Source: Hydnum rufescens UP504
Lineage: Eukaryota > Basidiomycota > Agaricomycetes > Cantharellales > Hydnaceae
Assembly: GCA_014904985.1 (NCBI GenBank)
Contig: MU129155.1
Span: 16,072-80,071 of the forward strand
Length of the DNA: 64,000 bases
Direction of reading: 5' to 3'
Of this stretch, positions 1-12,378 are shown piece after piece. Both the position numbers and the translations under genes were made by a program. How positions within the stretch are numbered: position 1 is the stretch's first letter; every line of letters begins with the position of its first letter. The notes under the pieces were generated by a model, which made no database searches, had not been told where the DNA came from, and saw nothing but the letters and a program-made list of their open reading frames with translations.

Positions 1-229
1 TACCATAATTTCAAATGGGAGCGCGGCTATTCGTGGTAAATGGGCTAGACCAGGGAATCGATGTTATGGTGTCGAGAGATTTTCTCTCTACGAGGGGGAT
101 CAGGCAATCATGAGGCGATGGAAGGGCTCCTGCGTCGCGCCGATAGCTTGGCACACCCTCGCCGCACAACATCGAATTGTGGATTTGTTCCGTAGTCTCC
201 AGCCTCCAGGCCATGTGTATTGCCACTGG

Positions 230-964
230 TAGCGGTGTGCCACATCATTTGAAGACTTCTAGATCCTAATATGAGGTCCTACGGACCAACGTGCATAGTA
301 CATACAGCCCGACCAAGCCGGCTGCAAGAATCCCCAGAACGACGAAGGCCAAGATCACTGACCCTCACGTCGTGATTAAGTGGCATACTGGTAGTTAGGC
401 GCGCGGTCGCCCAATCTCGGAAACTCCTTACTGTACGATTCTCGCGAATTCTCTCATTGGAGGACCTGAGCATCTAGATTTTCATTGATGCATGAACATA
501 CCGGGGCACGTCAGAATCATCCCCATGCATATGAAGGAGAGGACGACCGAATCTGTAACGATGTCAAGATTCAACACGGTGAAGCGAATGTTCAGAAAGA
601 TCAGGAGAGTCAGGAGTTCGAGACGTTGGGAGTATTTGAATCAAAGGGTAGGGTAGGCTGTAGCTTTGCTCCTACATACCAGCGAGGCTATCAATCAGCA
701 AGGACATCTTCACAACGCAGCGTGAAGAGGAAATGTGAGTGCCACTTGAAAATAGCACCCGTGCACCCGTGGGAAATCCTGGTGCCAAAATAGGGTTATT
801 ACATAAGAAGTACGCCGCCACAGTGCGCATTTCGGCCATCGGCATCGCGTGAATTCAGCGGCGGCCTTTTTCCCCACACCCTGAGATCATGTCGCCATTC
901 AGAAGCCTACTGTCGTATAAAGCCACAGACGTTCCTCCTCCCCATCATGTCGTAACACCTCCCA
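230..964 (+). promoter_or_regulatory. Upstream region of MFS copy A
   Basis: No gene is supported here. The stretch is the 5' flank of transporter copy A and reappears, diverged, at 11640-12110 and 14141-14470 ahead of copy C, where it is split by a later insertion. Its conservation between copies fits a shared promoter region, but no core element could be picked out with confidence. The short open frames here are not shared between copies. Confidence 0.4.
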
Positions 965-3214
965 ATGGACGAAAAAAGCGCAAATGCATACACCGGTTCT
1001 GAGGAGGGGACTGTGGATTCGTTGGACATGACGCCCAGTCAAGAAAGGGCGCTAAAGCGTAGGATTGACATCGCGATCATCCCTTACTGCTCTCTTCTCT
1101 ATCTGCTGAGTGCGTCAGCTCTAACACATCCATTATTCGCCGCTGAAGGATGGGTCTTTCCCGTTTCAGATTTCCTGGATCGTGTATGAGGGTTGGTTGA
1201 GTCTGTGCATGCTGGGGTCTAATGCTTTCGGTTGCAGGTCAATATCGGTCAAGCAGTTTTGGCGGGTCTTCAAAAAGATCTGCACCTAAAGGGGAACCAG
1301 TATGATATTGCTCTCACCGTCTTCTTTGTTTCGTATGTCTTCTTCGAGGTCCCCTCTAATCTTGCCCTTCGATGGCTCAAGCCTCATCGGTATGGTTGGT
1401 TTGGTCCCCACACCTATGATCTTGTTTCTCATACTATTTTTAGGTGGATCTCTTTTATTATGGTATCCTGGAGTATCGTGATGAGTACGTCTCATGTTTT
1501 TCCCAAGCCACATATTCGTAGTTTATTAGTATCTTTGACCGCTTTTAGCCCTGATGGGCGTGGTGAACAATTTTGGCGGCCTCGTCGCAACACGATTCAT
1601 GCTCGGCCTCGCCGAAGGTCTCTATTGTCTCTCTGCAATTGTGCCGGAACCTTACCGCGTGTTTTTAGGTGGTCTGTTTCCAGGGATTACTTTCCTCCTC
1701 ACAACATGGTATAATCGAAACGAACAGAATTGGGCCATCTCCTTGTTCTTTGCTGGCGCTAGTCTGGCAGGTGGGTATTCCCTCTGTTTGTCTCTGAACC
1801 TCCTGCGATACGTTTTGTGCGAAAAGGTGCCTTTGGAGGAATTTTGGCGTTCGGTATCCGACACATGGCCCATGTCGGTGGGAAGGACGGTTGGTCCTGG
1901 ATGTGAGTGGCCCTTCCATAGATAACTTGCTTCTTGACCACCTCACATGGCGAGGTCTCTTCTCGCGTAAATTAGATTCATTCTCGAAGGTCTTTTAACG
2001 TTCCTCTGCGCGATCCCTGCGTGGTGGTTGGTCCCGGATTTTCCTGAGGACCACAGAGTCCTGAAGGGCATCGATAGCGAACGATGGCTCCACCGGCTTG
2101 CGAAGAATCATGGTGTCACAAGTGCGCCTCTGCCATTCTCATGGCGCCAGGTTCGCAAGGCTTTTGGAGACTGGAAAACATATGTCTATGCTCTGATGTG
2201 TGACATACCTTCGTATTCTCTCGTTCTAAGCTCTGCACATCCTGATTTACGATATTCTCGCCCCCAGGTACATCGGGATTACCCAGCCGCTTTACTCCCT
2301 AGCCCTTTTCACGCCGACAATCATCAAGGAACTGGGGTACTCGAACGCAAACGCGAATTTGCTCAGTGTACCACCCTATTTTTTGGGTTCCTCACCACGC
2401 TATTGGTTGCTATTGTGTCCGATAGGCTACTCCAACGAGGTATCTTTATCATTGGAGGGATGCTCTCTGTCATTGTTGGATACGCCATCCTCCTCACCAA
2501 TGTATCGAGTGGGATCAAGTACTGTACGTCTCATGCCCAGGACGTTGCATTCCCGGATCCCGTGTTTATTGCATTTCAGTTGCGCTTTTCCTTTGTGTCG
2601 GAGGTTGCAATCCCTGCATCTCAACAGCGATCACGTTAATAGGAAACAAGTTGGTGCACTGTCTTCTTTATAGTCTCATTTGTATTTCACCTAGTTTATC
2701 CCCGCAGCTACGGACCGGTGTACACGCGCGCAGCAGCGATGGGCTTCTTTTTCTCTGTTGGGAATTCCGCCGGCCTCATCAGCTCTAACGTGTATCCAAG
2801 CAGCGCCGCGCCTCGTTATTTCAAAGGTGCGGCCTCGATTCCGCTATCTCTTCGTCATTCCCTGAAACGTATCCAATATGTCTCAGGGCATGGTATCGCC
2901 CTCGCATTTTCCTTCCTGGCCATTGTATGCGTTTCGATTCTGATGGTTTCCAATTCGCGCGAGAACGCGCGACGCGACAGAGTCTATGGAGTTGCTGCAC
3001 TTGACGGAAGTGATGCCCACCCGCGTAAGGTGTTGACTCCGGACCAAAAGGCAACTTGGGGCCTGGAGGGGCTGTCCGAGTTACAGATCATTGAGCTCGG
3101 AGATCGGCATCCAGGCGAGTGAACGCGTTCCTTTCCTTCATCGGCGGATGAAGTTTATATCGACGTTGGGCGCTCATCTTTTCGTTCCTCGCAGGGTTCC
3201 GCTATATCCTGTGA
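965..3214 (+). pseudogene. MFS transporter (Dal5/TNA1-like), copy A
   Basis: The predicted product is a 12-TM anion:cation symporter-family permease (fungal allantoate/nicotinate type) of the plasma membrane; its substrate is unknown. Family landmarks are LLYLL at the first helix, FLDRVNIG, an RFMLGLAEG-like segment, TTWYNRNEQ, VPDFPED after helix 6, YIGITQPLYSLALF, VGNSAGLISS and a terminal FRYIL. At least eight short introns are visible: 1110-1169, 1184-1237, 1390-1443 and 1485-1548 are clear GT-AG introns, and the last appears to use a GC donor near 3112. Exon 2 (1170-1183) is only 14 nt. The ATG at 965 is shared with copy C. A six-T run at 2379-2384, seven in copy D, breaks the frame before helix 8. 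Otherwise this is the most complete copy, so it may be functional if that base is a sequencing error. Confidence 0.8.
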
Positions 3215-4292
3215 GGCTCTTTTTAATCTTCAGTGGGAATGACGATATAAAATGGTGTGAGTATCCCCTTTGTACCAATTGTATCCATTCACACCAAATT
3301 TCGCCATGTCGTTCTCGGTCTGCCTCAGATAATAATCATCAGCTCGGTTTATGTAACCCACGGTGACCTCGAGAACCCTTGTCTCTTGTCTAACAATGTC
3401 TTATCTGTTGATATCTGTGAAGGAATCCAAGCTTCTGTCATGATCATCTTCCACCAGCCACGAGTCATGGTTATGGGTTTGCAATATTTTGACGGTGTAC
3501 ATGATTAATGATAATAAGATACATTCGACATCTCTATCGGTCGTTCCCTCTAGCTCTCTCATCGCCGGAGTCTCCGAGTGGACTGATTCAAGACTCTGGT
3601 GTCGAGAATCAAAAAACAACTGAGCGAATCCCTCTGTGGAATACGGAAACAGTCCCTGGGAATTCCTGTTGTATCCAGCCTCTCGCTTTGTGCCCCTTTA
3701 GGTCCCGATTGACAGAGCTGATGGATTAAGGTGTGTTCACGAAGTATGTATGAAAACATGATCTGGTACAGAACCAATGGCAATCATTGATCGATCTCAC
3801 ACCCGGGCCACACAGTGGAAGGACCGAGAATGGCCAGAAGGTTGATGCGCCCCACTGACATTCCTTTAATGCTCTCTGTGTTTTTGCATGGATCCCATGG
3901 AGTCTAGGGGGAAGCTCGTAAATCTGACTGGAGCGTGCGGAAGTTGACTAAAGAAGCCAACAAGAATATGTCTAATTAGTATGGCTGATTTTCCCCCTCC
4001 AATCCTTGCTTCGTTCAATGTTCCAAAATTTGCGACTGTGCCTAGTTGATTTCTACGCATTAATCGCCCCCAGGAGTGTGTAACGGTCACATATCACACC
4101 CATGCAATATCCTTTCTTCCTCCTTCGAGTCGTACACGTACATGTGGCGGGAATTGTCATCTACAGTCGTAACTACATCATACACATAACATGAAGCACA
4201 TGAATAAATAACGGAAGGAGACTGTGGCTTGTGTCACCATTCGACTCCATACATCCCGGTTAAGAATTCTGGTATCGATTTTCATCCCGGCA
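3215..4292. other. Convergent intergenic region of unit A
   Basis: This is the space between the tail-to-tail transporter and kinase genes. It is homologous to 21527-22548 in unit D. In units B and C most of it is deleted, so the transporter remnant runs almost into the kinase end. A stretch near 3960-4090 is kept in all four units. No gene or RNA was recognised. Confidence 0.5.
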
Positions 4293-6868
4293 TTATGCCG
4301 TTGACGAAGTCGTCTTGTTGTAGGTCTCGTAGTACACCATCGATGAGTAGGGGAGGCGAAATTTCGCAGAGTATTTTCTCCAGTCTGGGATAGAAGGGAC
4401 ACTCTCCAATAAGGATATGTAGATTTCCCCGAGAGAGGGGAAATAACGGCAGAAAAAGAATGCTGACCTTCAAAGCGCCAAGGGGGAAGTGAATCTGCTG
4501 AAACCACAAAGTCTCCGTCAGGTATCATTTGGATTTGAGAATGAGATGCCTCACACCTTGAAGGTTCTGCCCATTCATGAATTCCCAGTGATAACGCTGA
4601 TAGATGGGAACCCAGTGGAAATGGGTCCAAGAATCCACAAAAATACTCAGTCCACTGTCGGCGACCGAGATCAAGTTTGCTTCTTCAATGCCAGGGACGC
4701 ACGTAAGTCGAACACGTCTCCCCTGTAAACAAATAATCTAGGTGCGCAAGCAGTAGAACGCTATCCAAAAGGAATACCTACAATTCCTTGGTGGACGCTC
4801 AAGTTTGCTTGATGGGTAAAGTATAGGCAGCGCTGTATAATGTCGATGATTACGTTCAATGATGGCCGATTCGATGGGTGGGGATCCCAGCAGCGCTGCA
4901 AATTTTGCAAAACTGAAGGGAAGGTAACTTCTTCGGTCGATGGTTCATAGGGAGGCTGATGGGTGAATATAGCAAACATAACTTGTACATCTGACCGGTC
5001 TTGGTAGGGCTCCGGTCAAACAAGATCTGCAATGAATGGATGGTTCCAGCTCAGACACAAAGCACAGCGTCCGGTAACAATAGATCCCACCGGAATACAA
5101 GTACATCCATAAGCAAATATATCTGTCTGCACAGTTCTAGCCCTGTGTTCTTGAAGTTCGGGAGCCAAAAATCGCAATGAACCTTGGTTGTTCGATGAGG
5201 TGTGGCCAGTAGGTTCCCCATCAAGAATTATAGACAAGCCAAAATCACAAAGACTCGCCCTTCCGTCTCCATCGATCAGCACGTTGGGCTAAGAATATAG
5301 ACCGATCAGATAAAGCACCACCATGGCTCCGTGGATTCAAGCATACCCCTTTAAGATCACCGTGTATGATTGGAGGGTCGTGTTTATGTAGATATTGTAA
5401 TCCTAGTGCAACATCGGCGCACTATAAAAATCCGGCTCAGTGTAGGATGAAGCCCATATTCGAGTGGAAGTATCTGGATGTAAACGCACAATAACCTCTC
5501 GATTCACACTTGGATTGTTCGCTAGAAAGCTCAACACATTACCCCGAGGGTACAAGATTGAAACAAGACCAGGCCCCTCGGGTTCTCGAGTATGACCTAA
5601 CAATCTGACCACATTATCGTGGCGCAATCGGACCCATATTCGCATTTCTCTATGCACACGCTGTGTCCAATTATGAACAAGACATCCATCGCATAATTGT
5701 GGGATAGAACCACCTTGCGGAGCTTGCGTTCGGCTGTGAGTTCATTCGTGTGCGAAGCACGAAGCACCTTGATAGCAACCTAGTTCATCGGTTGTTAGCA
5801 TCTAGGGCTTCCGGAAGCCATCAATTGCAGGGAGTACCCGAAGCGATCCGTTAGGGTCGTCAGGGTGGCGGAGGGTAAGCTACCTCTCCAGACAGAGGAA
5901 TAGCCACCGGTGGCGAAGGCCGATGAATCCAAACGAACAATGCGGCCGGTCAAGTCGGGAGCTTCGGCGAGACCGGATTGGGCATCCGTCAGACTCGACT
6001 TATTTTGGGATCTGAAGATGTGGTCATCACCGCAATTAATACTCTACTCAACATTACATACTCAACATTACAGAGGAGAGAGGTCAACGTCTGCATGCGT
6101 ATTTTGACCCTTTCCCGAGCCTCGTGAGCAAATTGCGGTGGGGCACAAGCACGATCGATGTATTCTCCCTCCCCTAACTCAACCAGATTCTCATAAATTG
6201 CTAGGCAGTAAAAGTAGGAGCTATCCTGAATATGTCTAGATCAGTAGTAAGTCCCAGGCTCGAGGGCGCACACACACCGTGTACTCCGAGTACTCCGAGA
6301 AACGAGGGAATTCCAACAATAAAACCGATAGAAGAACACCTAGCCTGTGCAACGGCGGCGGCTGTTTGAATGTTATGGCCAATGTACGGTAGATATGATG
6401 GTCCAGGGCATTGACGTTGACTATGAGATTCTGCGAGTGGGCAATCTGGCCTATAAAGTAGCGAATGCTAAGGCATAATTTGAGCACAAGACAATGTATA
6501 TTCACCTGGTCGGTGGTTCCTATCGGTCTATTCGAAGCCAAAGGTTCTTGTCCTCCGCTCTTCCCACTTCTAGGGTTACAAAATTGAGTTTAGTTGGCGG
6601 CCAACATTCCCACCATTCTAATCGAAGGACTCTTGAGGTGGTGGGGCTTGACATGAGGTCTGGGATGACGTCGGACACGGCGCCTGTCCAAGGAACGTGC
6701 CATGATTGCAGCGGATTTGTTAGTGGTGACTGCCAGTGGAGAGCGGTCAAATGAGATCCTGTTGACCCATGCAGATTCAGAGCAACACACATAAAAAACT
6801 TGGACATCAACACGGGGTTCCGTAACCATCTGGGTATACTCTACCGGCACAGAAAGGCTCCCATCCAT
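4293..6868 (-). pseudogene. TKL-type protein kinase gene, copy A
   Basis: This is a three-part gene. The first part is an unrecognised N-terminal region of about 200 residues with NLWLRIDR-like and LGVLLSVLLEFP motifs. The second is a kinase domain: glycine loop GGYSSVWRG, VAIK lysine, RLRHDNVVRLLG, HGDLKG loop, CDFG, FLAPEL and a final NRPSL arginine. The third is a C-terminal tail of about 110 residues ending near DW/RKYSAKFRLP. A 52-nt intron follows the AERKLRK segment, and another splits HGDLKG from NVLIDGDG. Such kinases phosphorylate Ser/Thr or Tyr; the substrate is unknown. The start at 6868 (MDGSLSVPV) is shared with copies B and C. A three-G run at 5863-5865, four in B-D, shifts the frame inside the glycine-loop exon. 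Confidence 0.75.
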
Positions 6869-7431
6869 CGTGTGGTGTCGTTCGGAACCACAATGTCTTC
6901 TCAGCTGTCACTATCCAGAACTGGAGAAGAAGGATGGTGAAAGTAACGATGAGGCGAGCGCTGTCAAATTGTCGCGAGGGAAACCGAATGGCTTATCATA
7001 ATTCCAAATAGGCGCGAGTGTGTAGTATTGCACTCGACCATGGGCCACACCGGGGAATCGGCGGTGTCGAGAGGATTTTCTTTGTATGAGGGTATCAGGC
7101 AAAAGGGCTGAGATGACAACGGGCGGGCGCGTCGCGACTGTCGTGCAGACGGTAGCCAAACCGCCGTATTTATGGATCCGGGCCGTAGTCTCCGGTAGAG
7201 CCACTCTTTCACCGCCCCGCACCGTCCAATGACCAAAAGGTGATTTTCTTGCTCAGTTTTCCCCCAAGCCATTATTTCCTAGGCGAAAATGTGGAACTTA
7301 TTGCCATATACGTCCCTGCCAAACCGAAACACCATAGGTGTCGTGTTGGACGAGTATTACCTCCAAGAAACCAGTTTTGAGTCATTTGCTTCCGGTTTCT
7401 GATGTGCGCGGCCTTTCCATACATGTAAATA
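6869..7431. other. A/B unit junction
   Basis: This is the 5' flank of kinase A followed by a segment of about 170 bases (7265-7435) that replaces the 5' half of the next transporter. The same arrangement sits at 19740-19923 before copy D. No gene is supported here. Confidence 0.5.
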
Positions 7432-8060
7432 ACTGGCTTCTTGACCACCTGGCGAGATCTCTCCTCCACTACATTAGACCCATTATTGAAGGTCTTTTGT
7501 CTTCCTCTCCGCGATCCCTGCGTGGTGGTTGGTCTCGGATTTTCCCGAGGACCACAGAGTTCTGAAGGGCATGGATAGCGAACGATGGCTCTACCGACTT
7601 GCAAAGAATCATGGTGTCACAAGTGCGCCTCTGCCATTCCCATGGCACCAGGTTCGCAGGGCCTTTGTGCTGAAGTACCTTTTGGTGCTCTTAGCCGTTA
7701 TACCAGCGCTGGTATAACGGCCAAGAGCACCAAAAGGTACTTCAGCACTTTGGAGACTGGAAAACATATGTCTATGCTCTGACGTGCAGCAGGCTTTCGT
7801 ATCCTCTGGTTCTAAGCCCTGCGCATCCTTATTTAGGATATTCTCGCCCAGGTACATCGGTATCACCCAGCCGCTTTACTCTCTGGCCCTTTTCATGCCG
7901 ACAATCATCAAGGAGCTGGGGTCCTCGAACGCGAACGCGAACTTGCTCACCTATTTCTTTGGAATTCCCACCATGCTGTTGGTTGTCTTGGCCGTTGTGT
8001 CATTTCCATACTCCAGATTCGCCTCGTCTTTGCGGGATTCAAGGAAACTGAAGGACACTG
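7432..8060 (+). pseudogene. MFS transporter copy B, truncated at both ends
   Basis: Only the middle of the permease is left. Homology begins inside the intron before the ILEGLL exon, continues through VSDFPED and RLAKNHGV, and later YIGITQPLYSLALF and TIIKELG. It then runs into unrelated sequence after LLVVLAVV near 8000. The first half and the last third of the transporter are missing. The remaining coding sequence is also interrupted by an 80-bp palindrome at 7668-7747. The left break point coincides with that of copy D, so the two copies share an ancestral deletion. It cannot encode a transporter. Confidence 0.85.
7668..7747. mobile_element. 80-bp near-perfect palindrome with target duplication
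   Basis: Two 40-base arms starting TGCTGAAGTA and ending TACTTCAGCA pair at 39 of 40 positions with no spacer. The flanks are CTTTG at 7663-7667 and CTTTG at 7748-7752, while the homologous transporter copies have this pentamer once. That makes it an inserted element rather than a local rearrangement. It codes for nothing and would be an extremely short foldback MITE. Confidence 0.8.
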
Positions 8061-8517
8061 GAGTCCTATGATCGTCCCATTTCACGCGCCTTGGTTTTTC
8101 CCTGTACTTGTCTTTCGTCTTCCCCCCGACCTGGATGTATCTGGGACAGTAGCGTTGACTGCAGTGCCTGTACCTTGGACATCGCCGAGCCAGGTTGGTA
8201 TAGCTGATTTTCGTGCTCCATGCTCAGGATTCTTGCTTCGTTCAATGTTCCGAAATTCGCAATTGCGCGTGTCCAAGAGTGTAAAGGTCACATATCATAC
8301 CCATGCAATATCATTTCAGCCTCTTTTGAGTCGTACACGTACGTGGCTCGGAATTGTCATCTACAGTTGTATACACACAACATGAGGCACATGAATAAGT
8401 AACGGAATGAAGTTGTGGCTTGTGCCCCTGTGACTCAACGGCCATACCCAGCGGGTCAAATGCCTAGTCCTATATCCCGGTTAAAACGCCTGGTACTAAT
8501 TCTCATCCTAGGGTCCA
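8061..8517. other. Spacer between MFS B and kinase B
   Basis: From 8061 to about 8160 the sequence matches neither the transporter nor the other units. From about 8170 it rejoins the conserved intergenic segment seen at 3990-4150 of unit A. No gene was recognised. Confidence 0.4.
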
Positions 8518-11274
8518 TTATCCCGTTTCCGAAGGAGCTTCGTCGTAGGTCTCGTAGGACACCATCGACGAGTAGGGAGGCGAAATTTCGCAGAATAATC
8601 CTTCCAATCCGGAAAGGAAGGGAGGCCCTCCGATGGTGATGTGAACTCCCCCGACAGGGGGGAAACAACAGCAGAAGGAGGATGTTGACTTTCTTCATCG
8701 TCGAACCAAGGGAAAACAAAATCCTCCGAAACTATGAAGACTCGATCAGGTATGATCCGCTTTAGGGATGAGACGCAATGTACCTTCAAGGCTCTGGGTA
8801 TCCATCAATTCCCAGCGATAACGCTGATAGATCGGGACCCGGTGGAAATCGGACCCAGAATCCACAATAATACTCAGTCCACCGTCGGCGACCGAGATCA
8901 AGTTTGCTTCTTCAACGCCAGGGAGCCACATAAGTCGAACACACCTCCCCTGTAAACCAATAATATAGGTGCACAGGGCAGTAAAATACTATCCAGAAAG
9001 AACACATACAATTCTTTGGTGGATGCCCAAGTTTGCTTGATGGGTAAGATATAGGCAGCGCTGTATGGTCTCGAGGATTTGCTTCAATGATGGCCGATTA
9101 GATCGGTCGTGATCCCAGCAGTGCTGCAAGATTCGCAAAAACGAAGGAAAGGTGACTTCTTCGGTTGATGGTTCAAAGGGAGGCTGATGGCTCAATATAG
9201 CAAGCATTAGGTGTGCCTCTTTGTACAATTGGTGGTAGGGCTCCTGGTCAAACAGAATCTACAGTGAATGGATGATTCCAGGTTAGACACAAAGCATTGT
9301 CCGGCGAGAATGGATCTCACCGCAATACAGGTGCATGCATAAGCATATATATCCGTGAACACAGTTCTAGTGCTTTCTTCAAGAAGTTCTGGAGCCAAAA
9401 ATCGCAATGACCCCCCGAAGTTCGATGAAGTGTGGCCAGTAGGTCCCCCATCGAGAATTATAGACAGACCAAAATCACAAATACTTGCTCTCCCTTCTCC
9501 ATCAATCAGCACGTTCGGCTGAGGATATAAACCGATCAGATAAGGCACCGCCACCACTCGGTGTGTTCAAGCATACCCCTTTAAGATCACCGTGTATGAT
9601 TGGAGGGTCGTATTCATGTAAGTACTGTAATCCTAGCGCAACATCGGCGCACTATAAACACCAAGCTCAGTGTGGAATGGAGCCCATATTCGAGCGAAAG
9701 CATATCGATATCAACGCACAATAATCTCTCGATTCACACTTGGATTCTGCGCTAGAAAGCTCAAGACATTACCATGAGGGTACGAGATTGAAACAAGACC
9801 GGGCCCTTCAGGTTCTTGAGTATGGCCTAACAATGTGACCACATTCTCGTGGCGTAATCGGGCCCATATTCGCATTTCTGCATGCAAACGCTATGTCCAA
9901 TTATGAACAAAACATCCATGACACTATTGTCCGGTGAAACTACCTTGTGGAGCTTCCGTTTGGCGGTGTGCTCATCCGTGTGCGAAGCACGAAGCACTTT
10001 GATAGCAACCTAGTTCATCGGCGGTCAGCATATAGGACCTCCAAAAGTCATTAAGTGAGGGGAGCACCTGAAGAGATCCGTTAGGATCGTCCGGGGTGGC
10101 AGTGGGCAAGTTGCCTCTCCAGACAGAGGAATAGCCGCCTGTAGCGATGGGCGCTGAGCCCAAACGAACAATGCGGCCAGTCAAGTCGGGAACTTCGGCG
10201 GGACCGGATTGGGCATCCGCATCCGCCGACGGTGACGCAGGACTTTGTTGGAGATTCGGTAATGATGAACTAGATCTACTTTGAGATCTGAAGAGGTGGC
10301 CATTACCGCAATTAATACTCTACTCAACATTCCAGTGGAGAGAGACCAACATCTGCATGCGTATTTTGACCCTTTCCAGAGCCTCTTGAGCCGATATCCC
10401 GGGGAGTTGCGGCGGGGAACCATGAGCGATGTATTCTCCCTGCCCCAACTCAACCAGATTCTCATAAATTGCTAGGCAGTAAAAATAAGAGTTCTCCTGA
10501 ATATGTATGGGTCAATAGTTTGTGTCCAGACTCGAAGGCACACACACACCGAATACAGCGAAAAACGAGGAAGTTCCCGCAATAAAACCGATAGAAGAAC
10601 ACCTAGCTTATCCAACGGCGGCGGGTGTCTGAAGGCAGTGGCCAATTTGCGGTGGATATGATCGTCTGGGAGATTGACGTCGGTCAAGAGATCTTGTACG
10701 TCACAAATCTGGGCCTAGTATAAAGTAGCGAATACTAATGTATAATTTGACCACAAGATAACGCATACTCACCTGGTCAGTGTTCCTGGACACCATCAGT
10801 AAATCAGCTGTCCCAACTGTCCGGTCTATTCGAAGCCAAAGGTTGCTGTATTCTGCTCTTCCCACTTCTAGGATCACGAAATTGTGTTCGGTTGGCGTCC
10901 GACATTCATACCATTCTAATCCAAGGATTCTGTAAGTGGTAGGGCTTGACCCGAGGTACGGGATGAGGTCGGGAACGGCCCTTCTGATAGGACGGTGCAA
11001 TGATTGCGTGAGAAGATTTGTTCTTTGTGGCTGCCAGTTCCTACTTGTAGACGATGAAGATGGTGTTCAGCCTTGAGCTACTCCCTTATTCCTTTGCCCG
11101 GGAGAACCGACCTGTGGGCGGGTTCCTATGGAGAGCGGCCAGATGAGATTTTGTCGGTCCATATAGATCCAGAGCAACATACATAACCCGAACTTGTCTA
11201 GACGTTTGAAGGTTAACAGAGGGTTCCCCAAACATCAGAGTGTACTGTACCGGCACAGAAAGGCTCCCATTCAT
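8518..11274 (-). pseudogene. TKL-type protein kinase gene, copy B
   Basis: This copy has the best preserved kinase core. The visible parts, in order, are GGYSSVWRG, VAIK, RLRHENVVTLLG, the HGDLKG loop, NVLIDGEG, ICDFGLS, FLAPELLEE and the SNRPSL helix, all in open exons joined by short GT-AG introns. The N-terminal region (MNGSLSVPV start at 11274) carries about 65 extra bases near 11035-11110 that could be an additional intron. The C-terminal tail is frameshifted by a three-G run at 8575-8577, four in A, C and D. If that base is an error or tolerated, the product could be an active kinase; otherwise the kinase domain is intact but the last residues differ. Confidence 0.7.
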
Positions 11275-12378
11275 CGTGTAGTTTCGTTAGGAACCACAAT
11301 GTCTTCTCAGCTGTCACTGCTATCAATCGTGTCTCGGAACAGTGTGGTTCTCGAGGGACCACGGGGGAAGAAGCGCGATGAAAAAACGACTCGCGAAGAG
11401 GCAGTGTCCAATCATGGCGAGAGATTGAATTGCTTACCTAAATCTCAAATAGGAGCGCGCTTATTCCTCCCTATATATGGTAAATAATGAATCGATGGTA
11501 CTGTGTCGGGAGGAAATTTCTCTGTACAAAGGGGTGTCGGGGGAAAGGAGTGAGCGATGACGGGTTGCGTTGTCGCGCCGATGGTAAGCAAAGCTTACCG
11601 CAGCCTCGCCGCAACCATCCAGTGCTCCGTAGTCTCCAGGCCCCGTATATTTCCACCAGTAGCTAAGTGTGCATATAATTTGAAGAATTATGCATCATAA
11701 TGTGGGATTCTGTTGACCAAAGCGCATAGTACATACAACACACAAACACCGGCCGAGCCGGAAGGATCCCCGGGGCGACGACCCTGATTCTTACATCGTG
11801 ATCAAATGGCATACCGGTAGTTACGTGTGCGGTGACCCAATCTCACGAACTCCTTACCGTGCGATGCACGCACATCCTCTCATTGGAGGACCTGGGCATC
11901 GTGATTCAGACTGATGCGTGAATATACCGGGGGAGGTCAGGATCGTCTCGTGCATATGAAGGAGATAACGACCGAATCTATAACAATGGACACGATGAAG
12001 CGAATGTTCAGGAAGACAATGGGGTTCGGGAGTTCAAGATGTGGTGGGTGCTTGATGGTGTGTGACGAGCGAAAACGGCAATGGCTAAATGGCTGATCCC
12101 CCATACAGTGCAGTACAAAAAAAGCTCAGGTTCAAGAATTGCACAGGGACATAAAGTTTTAAAAGGGTGGGTTCTACTCCAATAAGGGCCGGAACGGATC
12201 GTGTCACCAACGGCATCATTAAGGGGGGAAATGGGGTGCGAGTTTGTTCGAATTATACTACAATAACTGCTATATGCGCGCGCCCCCGCGCGCGCCTCAC
12301 CGAGTCTCAAGTTAGAGGCAATGCTCTTTTGATTCCTCGTGCTGGGGGAATCTCCCTGTTTGATTGCTCAGGAGGAAT
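11275..12378. other. B/C unit junction and start of insertion
   Basis: Up to about 12070 this matches 230-620, the region ahead of copy A. From about 12070 to 14150 foreign sequence interrupts the upstream region of copy C. A short alternating CG/GC tract lies near 12276-12296. No gene is supported. Confidence 0.45.

Noticed and set aside
485..793. 102-codon plus-strand frame ahead of MFS A
   Set aside because: The homologous region ahead of copy C does not keep the frame, and no motif is present. It is treated as upstream sequence.
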